A stretch of DNA of 64,000 nucleotides, from contig JAJDVX010000033.1 in the NCBI GenBank assembly GCA_022825895.1, positions 62,001-126,000 of the forward strand. Reading direction: 5' to 3'. Source of the stretch: Chloroflexota bacterium. GTDB lineage: Bacteria; Chloroflexota; UBA11872. Each line of letters starts with the position of its first letter. Positions within the stretch are counted from its first letter, which is position 1. Below the pieces are notes generated by a model. That model saw only the letters and a program-made list of their open reading frames with translations, was not told the DNA's origin and ran no database searches. Of the stretch, positions 30,205-39,095 are shown one piece after another. The position numbers were made by a program, and so were the translations under genes.

Positions 30205-31643
30205 GCGGTCGAGCCCTCCGAGACACCCAGCGCCTGCAGCACGCCGCGCCCCTTGTGTTGGGTTTCGGTGTATTCCAGGTCGGCGTCCGACTCGGCGACG
30301 ACCCCGGCGCCTACGTGCAAGTGGCCCACGCCGTCGCGGAGTTGCACGGTGCGGATGGCCAGGCTGGCAGTCAGGCCGCCGTCGAAGCCCAGCGCAAAGA
30401 CGCTGCCGCAGTAGGCGCCGCGCCGCACCGGCTCGAGTTCGTCGATGATCTGGGAGGCCCGAATCTTCGGCGCGCCCGTAATGGAGCCCCCGGGCCAACA
30501 GGCTTCCAGCAAGTCGGCCGCCGAGACCCCGGATCCGAGTTCACCGCGCACTTCCGAGACCAGTTGCCACACCGTGGGCAGCGCCTCGGTCTGCCAAAGC
30601 GCGGGCACGCTGATCGAGCCCGGGCGGCACACCCTTCCGAAGTCGTTGCGCAGCACGTCCACGATCATCACGTTTTCCGCCCGGTCCTTGGGACTGGCCC
30701 GCAGTCGGGCCTCGGCAGCGGCGTCCTCTGACGGCGTGGCCCCGCGCGGCGTCGTGCCCTTGATGGGTCGCGTTCGCGCCTGGCCGGTTGGATAGACGCG
30801 CAAGAACAGTTCGGGCGACGAGCTGGCCAGTTCGACGCCATCGGCTTCCAGATATGCGCCGAAGGGCGCGGGATGCGCCGCCGCCAGGTGCTGAAATAGC
30901 TCCAGCCCCGGCTCCGGCGCGTCAAACTCGATCCGCCGCGCCAGGTTCACCTGGTAGCAATCGCCGGCGGCGATGTAGTCCTTCACCGCCGTCACCCAGC
31001 GCCCGAACTGGCGGCGGTCCGCGTTCGTGCGGGCGGTTCGCGGCGCGGTTGGTGAGGCCGGCGTTTCGCGAACGCACAGGCGTGACTGCACCAGGGCGCA
31101 GAGGTCGTTGGGGTCGCGCCCGCCGTGCGATGTCGCGACAATCCAGCCGGCCCCGGTATGGGCGTCGCGCGCCAGCACCCAGTCGTACACGCCAAACCGC
31201 ATCAGGTCGGTGGGCGGCGGTCCCGGACAGTGGCCGGGGAGGACCTCGAGCTCGTAGGCGGCGTCGTAGGCGATGTAGCCGATCGCGCCGCCGGCAAATG
31301 GCGGCAGCGAGCCGTCGGAGACTGGAGTGCCACGAGCGACGATCTCCTCGAGTGCCGAGAAACCATTGCCCGGCAGCCGGCCGCGAACTTCGGAAACCAC
31401 GCCACCGGCTGTCCACCGCACGGTGTCGACCGGGTCGGCCGCCAAGTAGGACCAACGGCCTTCGCCCGACGTGTCCGATCCGCCCTCCAACACCGCCATC
31501 CCCGGCAGGTCGCGAAACCCTTCGGCCAGCAGGCGCGGCGGAGGCAACCGGTCAATCCGCAGCACACTGCTGCCCTGTCCGTTCGCGTGCATTCGGGGCA
31601 CGATGTCGCTGGCGCGTGCAGCGGGCAAAGAAACTTGTGACAT
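30201..31643 (-). CDS. pabB: Aminodeoxychorismate synthase component I
   Basis: I start this 480-residue protein at the ATG at 31643. The C-terminal chorismate-binding domain carries YQVNLARRIEF, the catalytic-type PIKGTTPRG, VMIVDVLRNDFGRVCRPGSI, GSITGAPKIRASQIIDELEP and HVGAGVVAESDADLEYTETQ. The LRND-x-GRVC form is typical of PabB, not TrpE. It forms 4-amino-4-deoxychorismate, the folate and para-aminobenzoate precursor, using ammonia from a PabA glutaminase. No pabA or pabC is adjacent. The N-terminal half is the regulatory-like domain found in the family. The gene faces the PurM-like gene at 31755 divergently. Confidence 0.9.
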   Translation of the reverse strand: MSQVSLPAARASDIVPRMHANGQGSSVLRIDRLPPPRLLAEGFRDLPGMAVLEGGSDTSGEGRWSYLAADPVDTVRWTAGGVVSEVRGRLPGNGFSALEEIVARGTPVSDGSLPPFAGGAIGYIAYDAAYELEVLPGHCPGPPPTDLMRFGVYDWVLARDAHTGAGWIVATSHGGRDPNDLCALVQSRLCVRETPASPTAPRTARTNADRRQFGRWVTAVKDYIAAGDCYQVNLARRIEFDAPEPGLELFQHLAAAHPAPFGAYLEADGVELASSSPELFLRVYPTGQARTRPIKGTTPRGATPSEDAAAEARLRASPKDRAENVMIVDVLRNDFGRVCRPGSISVPALWQTEALPTVWQLVSEVRGELGSGVSAADLLEACWPGGSITGAPKIRASQIIDELEPVRRGAYCGSVFALGFDGGLTASLAIRTVQLRDGVGHLHVGAGVVAESDADLEYTETQHKGRGVLQALGVSEGSTA

Positions 31644-31754
31644 GACCGAACGCCGCGAAACCCGGCGCGAAGTGGGGCCGCCCATCCTAGCGCCGCACCC
31701 GCCGCCGGCGGGCGGCGGAATGCTCCACGTAAATCTCTCCTTGCTGGCGCCTCG

Positions 31755-32771
31755 ATGAGCCTCCCGACCGGCAAGCTGCCGCTGCCGCTGTTGCGCCGGG
31801 CGCTGGGACGAGTCACACGCCGGGACCCGGCGGTGCTTGTGGGAGCAGAACCGGGCGAGGACGCCGCCGTGATTGATGTCGGCGGTCCGGAACTCCTGGT
31901 CGCCGCCGCCGACCCGATCACCTTCGCCGCCGCTGACATCGGGACCTATCTGCTGGCGGTCAACGGCAACGACCTGGCCGTAATGGGCGCCGAACCACGA
32001 TGGCTCCTGGCCACGGTGCTGGTCCCGGCGGGTACCACGGCCGATCAAATCGAGGCCTTGCTGGCTGATGTGGCCGCGGCCTGTTCCGCGGCCGGCGTGG
32101 CCCTGGTGGGCGGGCACACCGAGATTACCGACAGCGTGACCTCGCCGGTCGTCGCCGGCACCCTGCTGGGCACGGTGGCTCGCGCAGCACTGGTCCGCAC
32201 TTCCGGCGCGCGCCCAGGTGATGCGCTGTTGCTGGTTGGCGACATCGCAATCGAGGGCACGGCCATCCTGGCAGGCGACCACGCGGAAGCGCTGCGGCGT
32301 GCCGGGGTCAGCGAGGCCGACATCCAGATGGGCTCCGCACGGCTCGAAGCGCCGGGCATCTCCGTACGTCCGGCAGCCGGCGCTCTGCGGGGCGTAGTTG
32401 ACGTCCATTCCATGCACGACCCCACGGAGGGCGGGCTGACCAGCGCGCTGCACGAAATGGCCGAGGCGGCCGAGGTGGGTCTCGTGGTCGATCGGGACGC
32501 GGTGCCCGTGCTGCCGGAGTGCCGGCGTATCTGTCGCGCGCTGGGGCTCGACCCCTATGCGCTGCTGGCCTCCGGCGCCCTGCTGGCCAGCCTGCCGGCC
32601 GGTCAGGTGTCCGCGGCGCTGACGGCCCTTCGAACAGCCGGCTCGACGGCCGCCCTCATCGGCGAAGTCACCGTGGCAGCTGAAGGCAAGCGTTGGACGG
32701 TCGGCGGCCGCGAAGTCCCCGTCCCCGCGGTCGAGCGCGACGAACTGGCGCGTTTCCTGGAATCGGTCTGA
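31755..32771 (+). CDS. PurM/HypE-like AIR synthase-related protein
   Basis: This 338-residue protein matches the PurM-like ATP-binding fold: LLRRALGRVTRRDPAVLVGA, EDAAVIDVGG, AVNGNDLAVMGAEPRWLLAT and GGHTEITDSVTSPVVAGTLL in the N-domain. The C-domain has RPGDALLLVGDIAIEGTAIL and VHSMHDPTEGGLTSALHEMA, which is HypE-like. HypE proteins mature hydrogenases, but no hydrogenase or other hyp genes are visible here, so this is more likely a related archaeal/bacterial AIR-synthase family enzyme of unknown role. Start is ATG at 31755. Confidence 0.85.
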   Translation: MSLPTGKLPLPLLRRALGRVTRRDPAVLVGAEPGEDAAVIDVGGPELLVAAADPITFAAADIGTYLLAVNGNDLAVMGAEPRWLLATVLVPAGTTADQIEALLADVAAACSAAGVALVGGHTEITDSVTSPVVAGTLLGTVARAALVRTSGARPGDALLLVGDIAIEGTAILAGDHAEALRRAGVSEADIQMGSARLEAPGISVRPAAGALRGVVDVHSMHDPTEGGLTSALHEMAEAAEVGLVVDRDAVPVLPECRRICRALGLDPYALLASGALLASLPAGQVSAALTALRTAGSTAALIGEVTVAAEGKRWTVGGREVPVPAVERDELARFLESV

Positions 32772-32815
32772 CGCGCCGGTACCATTCACCAGTCCGACAC
32801 CGCGCTGGCACCACC

Positions 32816-33868
32816 TTGTCTAACTCGGTTATCGATCTCCGCAGCGACACGCTTACTACCCCCACGCCCGCGATGCGCCGGGCCATGGCGGAGGCGGAGG
32901 TCGGCGACGATGTCTTTGGCGAGGATCCCACCGTGCAGTCGCTGGAGGAGCGCTGCGCGGAGATGTTCGGCATGGACGCCGGACTGCTCGTGGCCAGCGG
33001 CACGCAGGGCAATCTCTGCTCGCTGCTCACGCACTGCCGGCCGCGGCAGGAAGTCATCGCCGAACGCGGCTGCCACGTGGTGACCTGGGAAGTTGGCGGT
33101 TGGGCCTCGTTGGTCGGGGTCACCATGGCCGCGGTCGATGCGCCCAACGGCATCCTGACGTCGGATCTGGTTCGCGGCGCGGTCAAGGCGCCGAACGTCC
33201 ACCTGGTGGACACGCGCCTGGTCTGGATTGAGAACACCCACAACACGGCGGGCGGCACCTGCACGCCGCCGGAGCGCATGGCCGAACTGGTTCAGACCGC
33301 CCACGGACTGGGCCTTCGGGTGCACGTGGACGGGGCCCGCATCTTCAACGCGGCGGCCGCGCTGGAGTGCCCGGTTGCCGACCTGATGCAAGGCGCCGAC
33401 AGCGTGCAGTTCTGCCTGTCCAAGGGCCTCGGCGCGCCGGTTGGATCCTTGCTATTGGGATCGCACGACTACATTCACGAAGCGCGGCGCGTACGCAAGA
33501 TGGTTGGCGGCGGGATGCGGCAGGCTGGCGTCTTGGCGGCGGCCGGGCACGTGGCGCTGGACGAGATTCCCCAGCGCCTGCCGCAGGATCACGCCAACGC
33601 GCGCCTGCTGGCCGAACTGCTGAGCGACACGCCCGGCCTGACGGTGGACCCGGACGCCGTGGCGACCAACCTGGTTTTCTTCGACATCGCGCCCGGGCTA
33701 GGTCTTCCGACAGAGTTCGAGGCCCGGCTGGACGCGGCGGGCGTGCGAGTCGTCGGGTTCAACGAGACCGGCCGCTGCCGCGCAGTGACGTATCACCAGG
33801 TTTCCACGGACGACATCCAGCGGGCGGCCGAGATCATCCACGACTGCGCCGCGGCCGCCGGCGGCTGA
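32816..33868 (+). CDS. ltaE: Low-specificity L-threonine aldolase
   Basis: This protein has 350 residues from a TTG at 32816, giving MSNSVIDLRSDTLTTPTPAM, which is the family's normal start; the upstream ORF extension overlaps the previous gene and looks spurious. Family marks are EVGDDVFGEDPTVQSLEE, GLLVASGTQGNLCSLL, LRVHVDGARIFNAAAAL and the PLP lysine in CLSKGLGAPVGSLLLG. It cleaves threonine or allo-threonine to glycine and acetaldehyde with PLP. It lies 44 bp after the PurM-like gene and 1 bp before the SDR gene, so these are probably one operon. Confidence 0.92.
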   Translation: MSNSVIDLRSDTLTTPTPAMRRAMAEAEVGDDVFGEDPTVQSLEERCAEMFGMDAGLLVASGTQGNLCSLLTHCRPRQEVIAERGCHVVTWEVGGWASLVGVTMAAVDAPNGILTSDLVRGAVKAPNVHLVDTRLVWIENTHNTAGGTCTPPERMAELVQTAHGLGLRVHVDGARIFNAAAALECPVADLMQGADSVQFCLSKGLGAPVGSLLLGSHDYIHEARRVRKMVGGGMRQAGVLAAAGHVALDEIPQRLPQDHANARLLAELLSDTPGLTVDPDAVATNLVFFDIAPGLGLPTEFEARLDAAGVRVVGFNETGRCRAVTYHQVSTDDIQRAAEIIHDCAAAAGG

Positions 33869-33869
33869 C

Positions 33870-34907
33870 GTGCGCGTCCTGGTCACCGGCGCGACCGGGA
33901 ACCTCGGTCCCTTTGTGATCCAGGCGCTGCGCCACGATGGCCATGAGGTTCGCGCCCTCGTTCGCGAATCCAGCGACCGATCCTGGCTCAACGCCAACCG
34001 GGTGGAGACCGTGGAAGGCGACATCATGAAGCCGGAAACATTGGGCGCGGCGGTGGATGGCATGGCCGCCGTGATCCACCTGGCCGGCCTGCATGACTCC
34101 TGGGCCCCGCGCGCACAGGACTTCTTCGAGGCCAACGTGGACGGCGCCTGCAACGTGCGGGACGCCGCCCGAGCGGCCGGAACCCATCGCCTGGTATTCG
34201 TCAGCAGCGGATCCACCATCGGCGAGGAGGAAGGCGAGGTAGGCAACGAGAACACCGCGCGGCGGGATTACGCCCTCAGCGACTACGAGCGCTCCAAGGT
34301 CGAGGCGGAAGCCGCGCTGCTGGAGGACGGGTCGGCGCTCGATGTCGTGGTCGTCAACCCGGGGACCGTCTATGGACCCGGCGACGCCTCGGGCACGGGC
34401 CAGGCTCTGATTGGCGCGTTGAGTGGCCGCCTGGGCGTTTCAGTTGACGAGCCCGTGGGTTGGGTCTACGTGAAGGACGTCGCGCGCGGGATCGCGCTGG
34501 CCCTGGTTCGCGGGCGGCCCGGGGAGCGCTACATCCTGGCCAGCCACAACCTCTCGCGGCTCGCCTTTCTGCAGCGGGCGGTGGAACTGGCCGATCTCGA
34601 CTACCAGATCAAACCGGCCTCGCCCCTGGCCTGGCAGGCCTTCGGCCTGATTTACAGCCTGCCGGCCTGGATCAAGCGCCAGCGCCCGGTGATCTCGCGG
34701 GCGGCGGTGCAGATTGCGCTGCACGGCAGCCAGCTCGATGGGTCGAAAGCCGAGCGCGAACTCGGCCTCACGTACACCGCGCTGGACGATGGCCTCAATG
34801 CGACGCTCGATTGGCTGCATGAGGCTGAACTGGTCGATCTCCCCGAAGAAGACGACGACGAACCGACTCAAAAGGAGCCGTCCGATGGCGATACCCAGCG
34901 AGGCTGA
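33870..34907 (+). CDS. Extended SDR epimerase/reductase (dihydroflavonol reductase-like)
   Basis: This 345-residue protein begins with GTG: MRVLVTGATGNLGPFVIQAL has the SDR glycine motif. The catalytic YxxxK is in LSDYERSKVEAEAALLEDGS, with SSGSTIGEE as the upstream serine region and VVNPGTVYGPGD afterwards. It resembles dihydroflavonol-4-reductase and HpnA-like enzymes. The acidic C-terminal tail (DLPEEDDDEPTQKEPSDGD) is unusual. It overlaps the downstream methyltransferase by 23 bases and follows ltaE by 1 bp. The substrate is unknown. Confidence 0.88.
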   Translation: MRVLVTGATGNLGPFVIQALRHDGHEVRALVRESSDRSWLNANRVETVEGDIMKPETLGAAVDGMAAVIHLAGLHDSWAPRAQDFFEANVDGACNVRDAARAAGTHRLVFVSSGSTIGEEEGEVGNENTARRDYALSDYERSKVEAEAALLEDGSALDVVVVNPGTVYGPGDASGTGQALIGALSGRLGVSVDEPVGWVYVKDVARGIALALVRGRPGERYILASHNLSRLAFLQRAVELADLDYQIKPASPLAWQAFGLIYSLPAWIKRQRPVISRAAVQIALHGSQLDGSKAERELGLTYTALDDGLNATLDWLHEAELVDLPEEDDDEPTQKEPSDGDTQRG

Positions 34908-35604
34908 GGTCGAAGCCGACACCAGGGACTACTACCGGGCGCGCGCCCCGGAGTTCGAGCAGTGGATTCTGCGCGAGGGCCGCTACGCGCACGGTCCCGA
35001 GGCCGACGCTTCGTGGCATCGGGAAATGGCCAAGTTGCAACAGTTCGTCGGGTCGCTGACCGACGCCAGCGTCTTCGAAGTGGCGTCAGGCACCGGCTGG
35101 TGGACGCGCCTCCTGGCCGCGCGCAATCGCGTGATCGCCTCCGACTACGCACCTGAGATGCTCGACGAGGCACGGCGGCGGGACGAAGATCACCTGCCGC
35201 TCGGCCGCTGCCGGGCCGACGCCTACCGGCTGCCGGCCGGCGACGGCTCGGTGGATGCCTGCATGTTCGGGTTCTGGCTAAGCCACGTGCCCATCGCGCG
35301 ATCCGAGGAGTTCATCCGGGAGGCGGCGCGCATCGTGCGGCCCGACGGTTGGATCGTCCTGGTGGACTCGAAACAGGCGGAGCACTCGGGCGCGTCCGAC
35401 CAGTTTGTGAAGGGCGACCGCGTACAACGGCAGCACCGGCGCCTGAACGACGGCCGCGAATTCACGATCTGGAAGATCTACTGGTCGCCCGAGGAATTGC
35501 GCTCCCTGCTGGGCCTCGTCTGCACCGAGGTTGAAGTCATCCAGACGGACCACTTCTTCATCGGCGCCCGCGGCCGGATCAAGGCTCCGGCCTCACAGGA
35601 CTGA
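34885..35604 (+). CDS. Class I SAM-dependent methyltransferase
   Basis: This 239-residue protein starts at the ATG at 34885, seven bases after AAGGAG, although the ORF extends upstream. Motif I is VFEVASGTGWWTRLLA; IASDYAPEMLDEARRR carries the acidic residue that binds the ribose, and DACMFGFWLSHVPIARSEEF fits motif IV. The N-terminal helix ADTRDYYRARAPEFEQWILR is common in UbiE-like enzymes. The first 23 bases overlap the SDR gene, so it is probably translated from the same message. Substrate not identifiable. Confidence 0.88.
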   Translation: MAIPSEAEVEADTRDYYRARAPEFEQWILREGRYAHGPEADASWHREMAKLQQFVGSLTDASVFEVASGTGWWTRLLAARNRVIASDYAPEMLDEARRRDEDHLPLGRCRADAYRLPAGDGSVDACMFGFWLSHVPIARSEEFIREAARIVRPDGWIVLVDSKQAEHSGASDQFVKGDRVQRQHRRLNDGREFTIWKIYWSPEELRSLLGLVCTEVEVIQTDHFFIGARGRIKAPASQD

Positions 35605-35636
35605 GCCTTCCAGGCGAATCCGGACGGCGAAGGTTC

Positions 35637-35840
35637 CTAGTGAGAGCTCGCGTCTGGCCCGCCGAGCCGCCTCTCGAGGCGAGCCAGGCGCTCGCAGAGG
35701 GCATCCATTCGGCTCGAAAGCGAGCGGATCTCTGCTCGCACATCGCGCCACAGCACCACGTTCAATCCCCCGAGCCCCAGCAACACGACAAGCGCCGCCC
35801 CGATGACGGCGGCCAGAACCAGGACCGCATCCCCGCTCAC
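35637..35840 (-). CDS. Small membrane protein with a coiled-coil tail
   Basis: This 67-residue protein starts with GTG. Residues 5-29 (AVLVLAAVIGAALVVLLGLGG) form one membrane helix, followed by a charged heptad-like segment (RDVRAEIRSLSSRMDALCER and LARLERRL) that should form a coiled coil. It lies 49 bp after a similar small membrane gene (35890-36057) on the same strand. The topology is inverted relative to that gene. Function unknown; a membrane scaffold or holin-like role cannot be told apart. Confidence 0.6.
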   Translation of the reverse strand: MSGDAVLVLAAVIGAALVVLLGLGGLNVVLWRDVRAEIRSLSSRMDALCERLARLERRLGGPDASSH

Positions 35841-35889
35841 GGCGGCGCTGGCCTAGTCCCTGGGCGCACGGTGATTCCGGATTCCCCGG

Positions 35890-36057
35890 CTAGGAAAGCA
35901 GCTGAATAACCAGAGTCGCGGCGGAAAGGAACACTGAGACCACGACGGTCAGGAGCAGCCCCATGATCCAGACTTTGAGGTTTGCGACATCGGCCTTGGT
36001 TGCCAGATGCTCGAATCCGCCCTCGAGCCGGCTCACACGCTCTTCCGTCGTGGCCAT
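35890..36057 (-). CDS. Small membrane protein with N-terminal coiled coil
   Basis: This 55-residue protein has a perfect AAGGAGG four bases before the ATG at 36057. Residues 1-30 (MATTEERVSRLEGGFEHLAT, KADVANLKVW) form an amphipathic helix of the type common in phage and holin-like small proteins, and residues 31-53 (IMGLLLTVVVSVFLSAATLV) form a membrane helix. The strong ribosome-binding site and clean reading frame make this a real gene despite its size. It precedes the other small membrane gene at 35637-35840. Function unknown. Confidence 0.65.
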   Translation of the reverse strand: MATTEERVSRLEGGFEHLATKADVANLKVWIMGLLLTVVVSVFLSAATLVIQLLS

Positions 36058-36181
36058 GGTCCCTCCTTCCCACGGGTCGCTTCCGTGGGCGCCTGCCCCC
36101 AGTCAGGAGACAGGCAAATGTTTCACGTGAAACGTTGGGCTCTGACCGCCCGCAGAGGCACCTGTATCTGGCTCCAGCTTA

Positions 36182-36463
36182 CTACCCCGCCAGCCGTTCG
36201 ATTTCGTCCAGCAGGGCAAAGTCCTTTTCGGTGACGCCGCCTTCGCTGTGGGTGGACAGGGTGAAGGTGATGCGCCGGTAGTTGATGAACATGTCGGGGT
36301 GGTGGTCGGCGGCCTCGGCCTCGGGCGCCACGGCGTTGACCAGGTTCACCACGGCCATGAAATCTTCCAGCTCGAACTTTTTGACCAGGGCGCCGCCCTC
36401 GCAGGTCCAGCCGGGTCGCTCGGCCAGCTGCGCTTGAATGTCCCCGTCCGCCAGTAGTGCCAT
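36182..36463 (-). CDS. 4a-hydroxytetrahydrobiopterin dehydratase (PCD/DCoH family)
   Basis: This 93-residue protein is of family length and starts at the ATG at 36463, after GGGAG; the longer ORF start is not supported. Family residues are clear: WTCEGGALVKKFELEDFMAV and the active-site AADHHPDMFINYRRITFTLS, then THSEGGVTEKDFALLDEIE. It dehydrates 4a-hydroxytetrahydropterins formed by aromatic amino acid hydroxylases. No hydroxylase is in the window, and in many bacteria the protein instead serves molybdopterin-type or unknown pterin chemistry. Confidence 0.92.
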   Translation of the reverse strand: MALLADGDIQAQLAERPGWTCEGGALVKKFELEDFMAVVNLVNAVAPEAEAADHHPDMFINYRRITFTLSTHSEGGVTEKDFALLDEIERLAG

Positions 36464-36561
36464 GAGAATCTCCCTATCGAGCGCCCCTATAATCTGCGCC
36501 TCGTAGGCCCAATGTTCCACTCCCCGGCCCCGCGAGCCACCCACAGTCGAGACGGACCTTC

Positions 36562-37521
36562 ATGCGTGCACTGATCACGGGCGCCGCGGGCATGTACGGA
36601 TTCAACCTGACCCGGCGGCTGCTGGGTGACGATCCGGGGGCCTCGGTGGTGGCCGTGGACGACTTCTCGCGCCACTTCCCGGGCGGCGAACCGTTGACGC
36701 CAGAGGCCGAATCGGGCCAAGCAATCGAGATCGTGCGCCGCGACTACGCCGACCTGACGACGGATGAATTGAATCACTGGGCGCCGGACGTGATCGTGCA
36801 TTTCGCCGCCCGGATTTCCGTGCCGGAGTCGATGGAGCGGCCGCACGCCTATTTCGCCAACAACGAGGCGGGGACGTTCCGGTTCGCGCACGCCATCGCC
36901 GATATGAGGCGGCCGCCGTTGCTGATCTACGCCTCCTCGCCGGAGGTGTACGGTGCGCCGATCCGCGTGCCCATGGACGAGGACCATCCGCTGCGCCCGG
37001 TCACCGTATATGCGGTCAGCAAGGCCGCGTGCGAGCTGCATTGCCTGGCCCTGAACCGCTGGTGGGGCCACCCGGTGGTGGTGATTCGGAACTTCAACAC
37101 GTTTGGCCCGCATCAGAACATCGTGGGGTATCCGGCGGTGACCGTGGCCTTTGCGCGCCGCGCGCTGCGGGGCGAGCCGCTGCCGCTGGAGAACGGCGGC
37201 CGGCAGACGCGGGACTTTATGTTCATCGACGACGCGGTGGATGCTTACGCGCGGATCATCGACCGGGGCACGGCGCTGGCCGGCTCCGTGTTCAACATCG
37301 GCACGGGGCGCGAAACGGCCATCCGCGACGTGGCCCGGACAGTGCTGGCGGTCACCGGATCCGACAGCGAGATCGTGGAAACGCCGGGCCGGCGCACCGA
37401 TCTGCCGGCCTTGCGCGCCGACGCCTCGCGCATTCGGCAGGCGACCGGCTGGAACCCGGTGACGCCGTTCGAGGAGGGCATGCGGCGCACGGTGGACTGG
37501 CTGCGCGCCGTAGACGCATGA
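36562..37521 (+). CDS. NAD-dependent sugar epimerase/dehydratase (extended SDR)
   Basis: This 319-residue protein has MRALITGAAGMYGFNLTRRL (NAD-binding), YASSPEVYGAPIRVPMDEDH with the active-site serine region, and the catalytic pair in TVYAVSKAACELHCLALNR. Later, NFNTFGPHQNIVGYPAVTVA and TRDFMFIDDAVDAYARIID are typical of UDP-glucose 4-epimerase and GDP-mannose 4,6-dehydratase relatives. Its stop overlaps the start of a second SDR (37518) as ATGA, so the two are one operon and probably successive steps in NDP-sugar conversion. Confidence 0.9.
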   Translation: MRALITGAAGMYGFNLTRRLLGDDPGASVVAVDDFSRHFPGGEPLTPEAESGQAIEIVRRDYADLTTDELNHWAPDVIVHFAARISVPESMERPHAYFANNEAGTFRFAHAIADMRRPPLLIYASSPEVYGAPIRVPMDEDHPLRPVTVYAVSKAACELHCLALNRWWGHPVVVIRNFNTFGPHQNIVGYPAVTVAFARRALRGEPLPLENGGRQTRDFMFIDDAVDAYARIIDRGTALAGSVFNIGTGRETAIRDVARTVLAVTGSDSEIVETPGRRTDLPALRADASRIRQATGWNPVTPFEEGMRRTVDWLRAVDA

Positions 37522-38450
37522 GCGCACTGGTTACGGGCGGCGCGGGGTTCATCGGCCGGCACGTGGTGGGCGAACTGCTGGACCGCGGCGTGGCAGTGCG
37601 CGTGCTGGACGACCTCTCGCGCGCACGGCCGGGATCGCTGGACGCGTTCAGCGGGCGGCCCGGCTACCTGGGGCTCACGCAGGGGGACGTGGCCGAACCG
37701 GCAGCGCTGCGGGAGGGGCTCCTGGGCGTGGATACCGTGTTTCACCTGGCGGCCGCGGTGGATGTGGGCGCCAGCGTGCACGGTCCCGCCCAGGTGATCC
37801 GCGCCAACGTGCTGGGCACGCTCAACGTGCTGGACGCGGCGCGGGCGGCCAACCTGCGCCTGGTCCTGGTCAGCACCTGCCATGTCTACGCCTCGGCCGA
37901 CGGCCCGCTGGACGAACACGCCGCCACCGCCCCGGCATCGCCCTACGCCGCGTCCAAGCTGGCCGCCGACGATCTCACGGCGGGTTATCGGCGGGCCTTC
38001 GGCCTGCGCCACACCACCGTCCGGCCGTTTAACGTCTATGGCCCCTGGCAGCGCGGCGACCTGGAAGGCGGCGTGGTGGCGCGCTTTCTACAGTCGGCGC
38101 TGGCGGAGCGGCCCCTGGAGGTGCACGGCGACGGGGGGCAGACACGCGACTTCCTCTTTGTTGAAGACGCGGCCCGCGGCATCGTGGACGCGGCCGCCGA
38201 GTCCGCCGTTGGGCGCACGCTGAACCTGGCGACGGGGCGCGAAACCAGCATTCGTGAACTGGCGACGCTGATCGACGACGGCGCCGGACGCGTTCGCCGC
38301 GTGCCGCATCCGCACCCGCAGGCGGAAGTGGAGCGCTACGTTGGCCATGCGGCGCGCGCCCGGGAGTTGCTGGACTGGCGCCCACGGGTGCCGCTGCCCG
38401 AAGGCCTGGCGCGCACGCGCGCCTGGTTTGCTGAACTGGCCGATCGCTGA
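37518..38450 (+). CDS. NAD-dependent sugar epimerase (extended SDR), second of a pair
   Basis: This 310-residue protein has MSALVTGGAGFIGRHVVGEL (GxxGxxG), STCHVYASADGPLDE, the catalytic YxxxK in ASPYAASKLAADDLTAGY, and RPFNVYGPWQRGD with QTRDFLFVEDAARGIVDAA. It resembles UDP-glucose 4-epimerase-like proteins. The ATG overlaps the stop of the preceding SDR gene by four bases. Both carry the same general fold but differ strongly, so they are not a recent duplication. The product probably feeds surface glycan synthesis. Confidence 0.9.
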   Translation: MSALVTGGAGFIGRHVVGELLDRGVAVRVLDDLSRARPGSLDAFSGRPGYLGLTQGDVAEPAALREGLLGVDTVFHLAAAVDVGASVHGPAQVIRANVLGTLNVLDAARAANLRLVLVSTCHVYASADGPLDEHAATAPASPYAASKLAADDLTAGYRRAFGLRHTTVRPFNVYGPWQRGDLEGGVVARFLQSALAERPLEVHGDGGQTRDFLFVEDAARGIVDAAAESAVGRTLNLATGRETSIRELATLIDDGAGRVRRVPHPHPQAEVERYVGHAARARELLDWRPRVPLPEGLARTRAWFAELADR

Positions 38451-38531
38451 TTAGGAGCGGCCCGCCGCCGCGTCGCCGCGTAACAGACACCCACCCACCG
38501 GCGTTCAGAGAGCGCCAGGACCACCGTTGCC

Positions 38532-39095
38532 GTGCTATTGGACGCTGAGCCAAGCGAAGAGCAACTCAATGAGGTCATCCGCCGCGCCGCCACGCTGGAC
38601 CGCGAGGCCTTCGGGGAACTCTATCGACTGTATGTCGACCGGATTCACCGCTACATCGCGTACCAGGTGAGCGACCGGGTATTAGCCGAAGATCTGGCGA
38701 ACCAGGTCTTCCTGCGCGCCATGCAGGCGATCGGGCGCTATCAACACCGCTCGATTCCCGAGTTCAACGGCTGGATTTACCGCATTGCGAAGAACGTGGT
38801 GGTGGACAACTGGCGAGCCACGCGCAGCACGGTGCCGCTGGACGAGGCGCTGGTGGCCGAGCGCGGCGAGACGCTGGACGCGCACTTCGAGTCGTTGGCC
38901 CGGCGCGAGGAGCTACGGGAGGCGATGCAGTCGTTGACGGAAGACCAGCGCCAGGTTCTGAGCTACCGGTTCGCCCTGGATATGAGCCACCGCGAGATTG
39001 CCCAGATCATGGACCGTAACGAACCAGCGATCCGCGCGTTGCAATTCAGGGCGGTTGCCGCCCTTCGCAAGGTTATGGCCGAGGACGCCCGGTGA
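38532..39095 (+). CDS. ECF-type RNA polymerase sigma factor
   Basis: This 187-residue protein starts with GTG. Region 2 has EAFGELYRLYVDRIHRYIAY and DRVLAEDLANQVFLRAMQAI with NGWIYRIAKNVVVDNWRAT; region 4 has MQSLTEDQRQVLSYRFALDM, SHREIAQIMDRNEPAIRALQ and RAVAALRKVM. It directs RNA polymerase to a small set of genes. Its stop overlaps the GTG of the next gene (ATGA-type, GTGA here), strongly coupling it to that membrane protein, which probably senses the signal or holds the sigma factor. Confidence 0.92.
   Translation: MLLDAEPSEEQLNEVIRRAATLDREAFGELYRLYVDRIHRYIAYQVSDRVLAEDLANQVFLRAMQAIGRYQHRSIPEFNGWIYRIAKNVVVDNWRATRSTVPLDEALVAERGETLDAHFESLARREELREAMQSLTEDQRQVLSYRFALDMSHREIAQIMDRNEPAIRALQFRAVAALRKVMAEDAR

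Noticed and set aside
30201..32789. 862-codon form of the PabB reading frame
   Set aside because: Everything before the ATG at 31643 is antisense to the PurM-like gene and has shadow composition; the PabB family length fits 480 residues.
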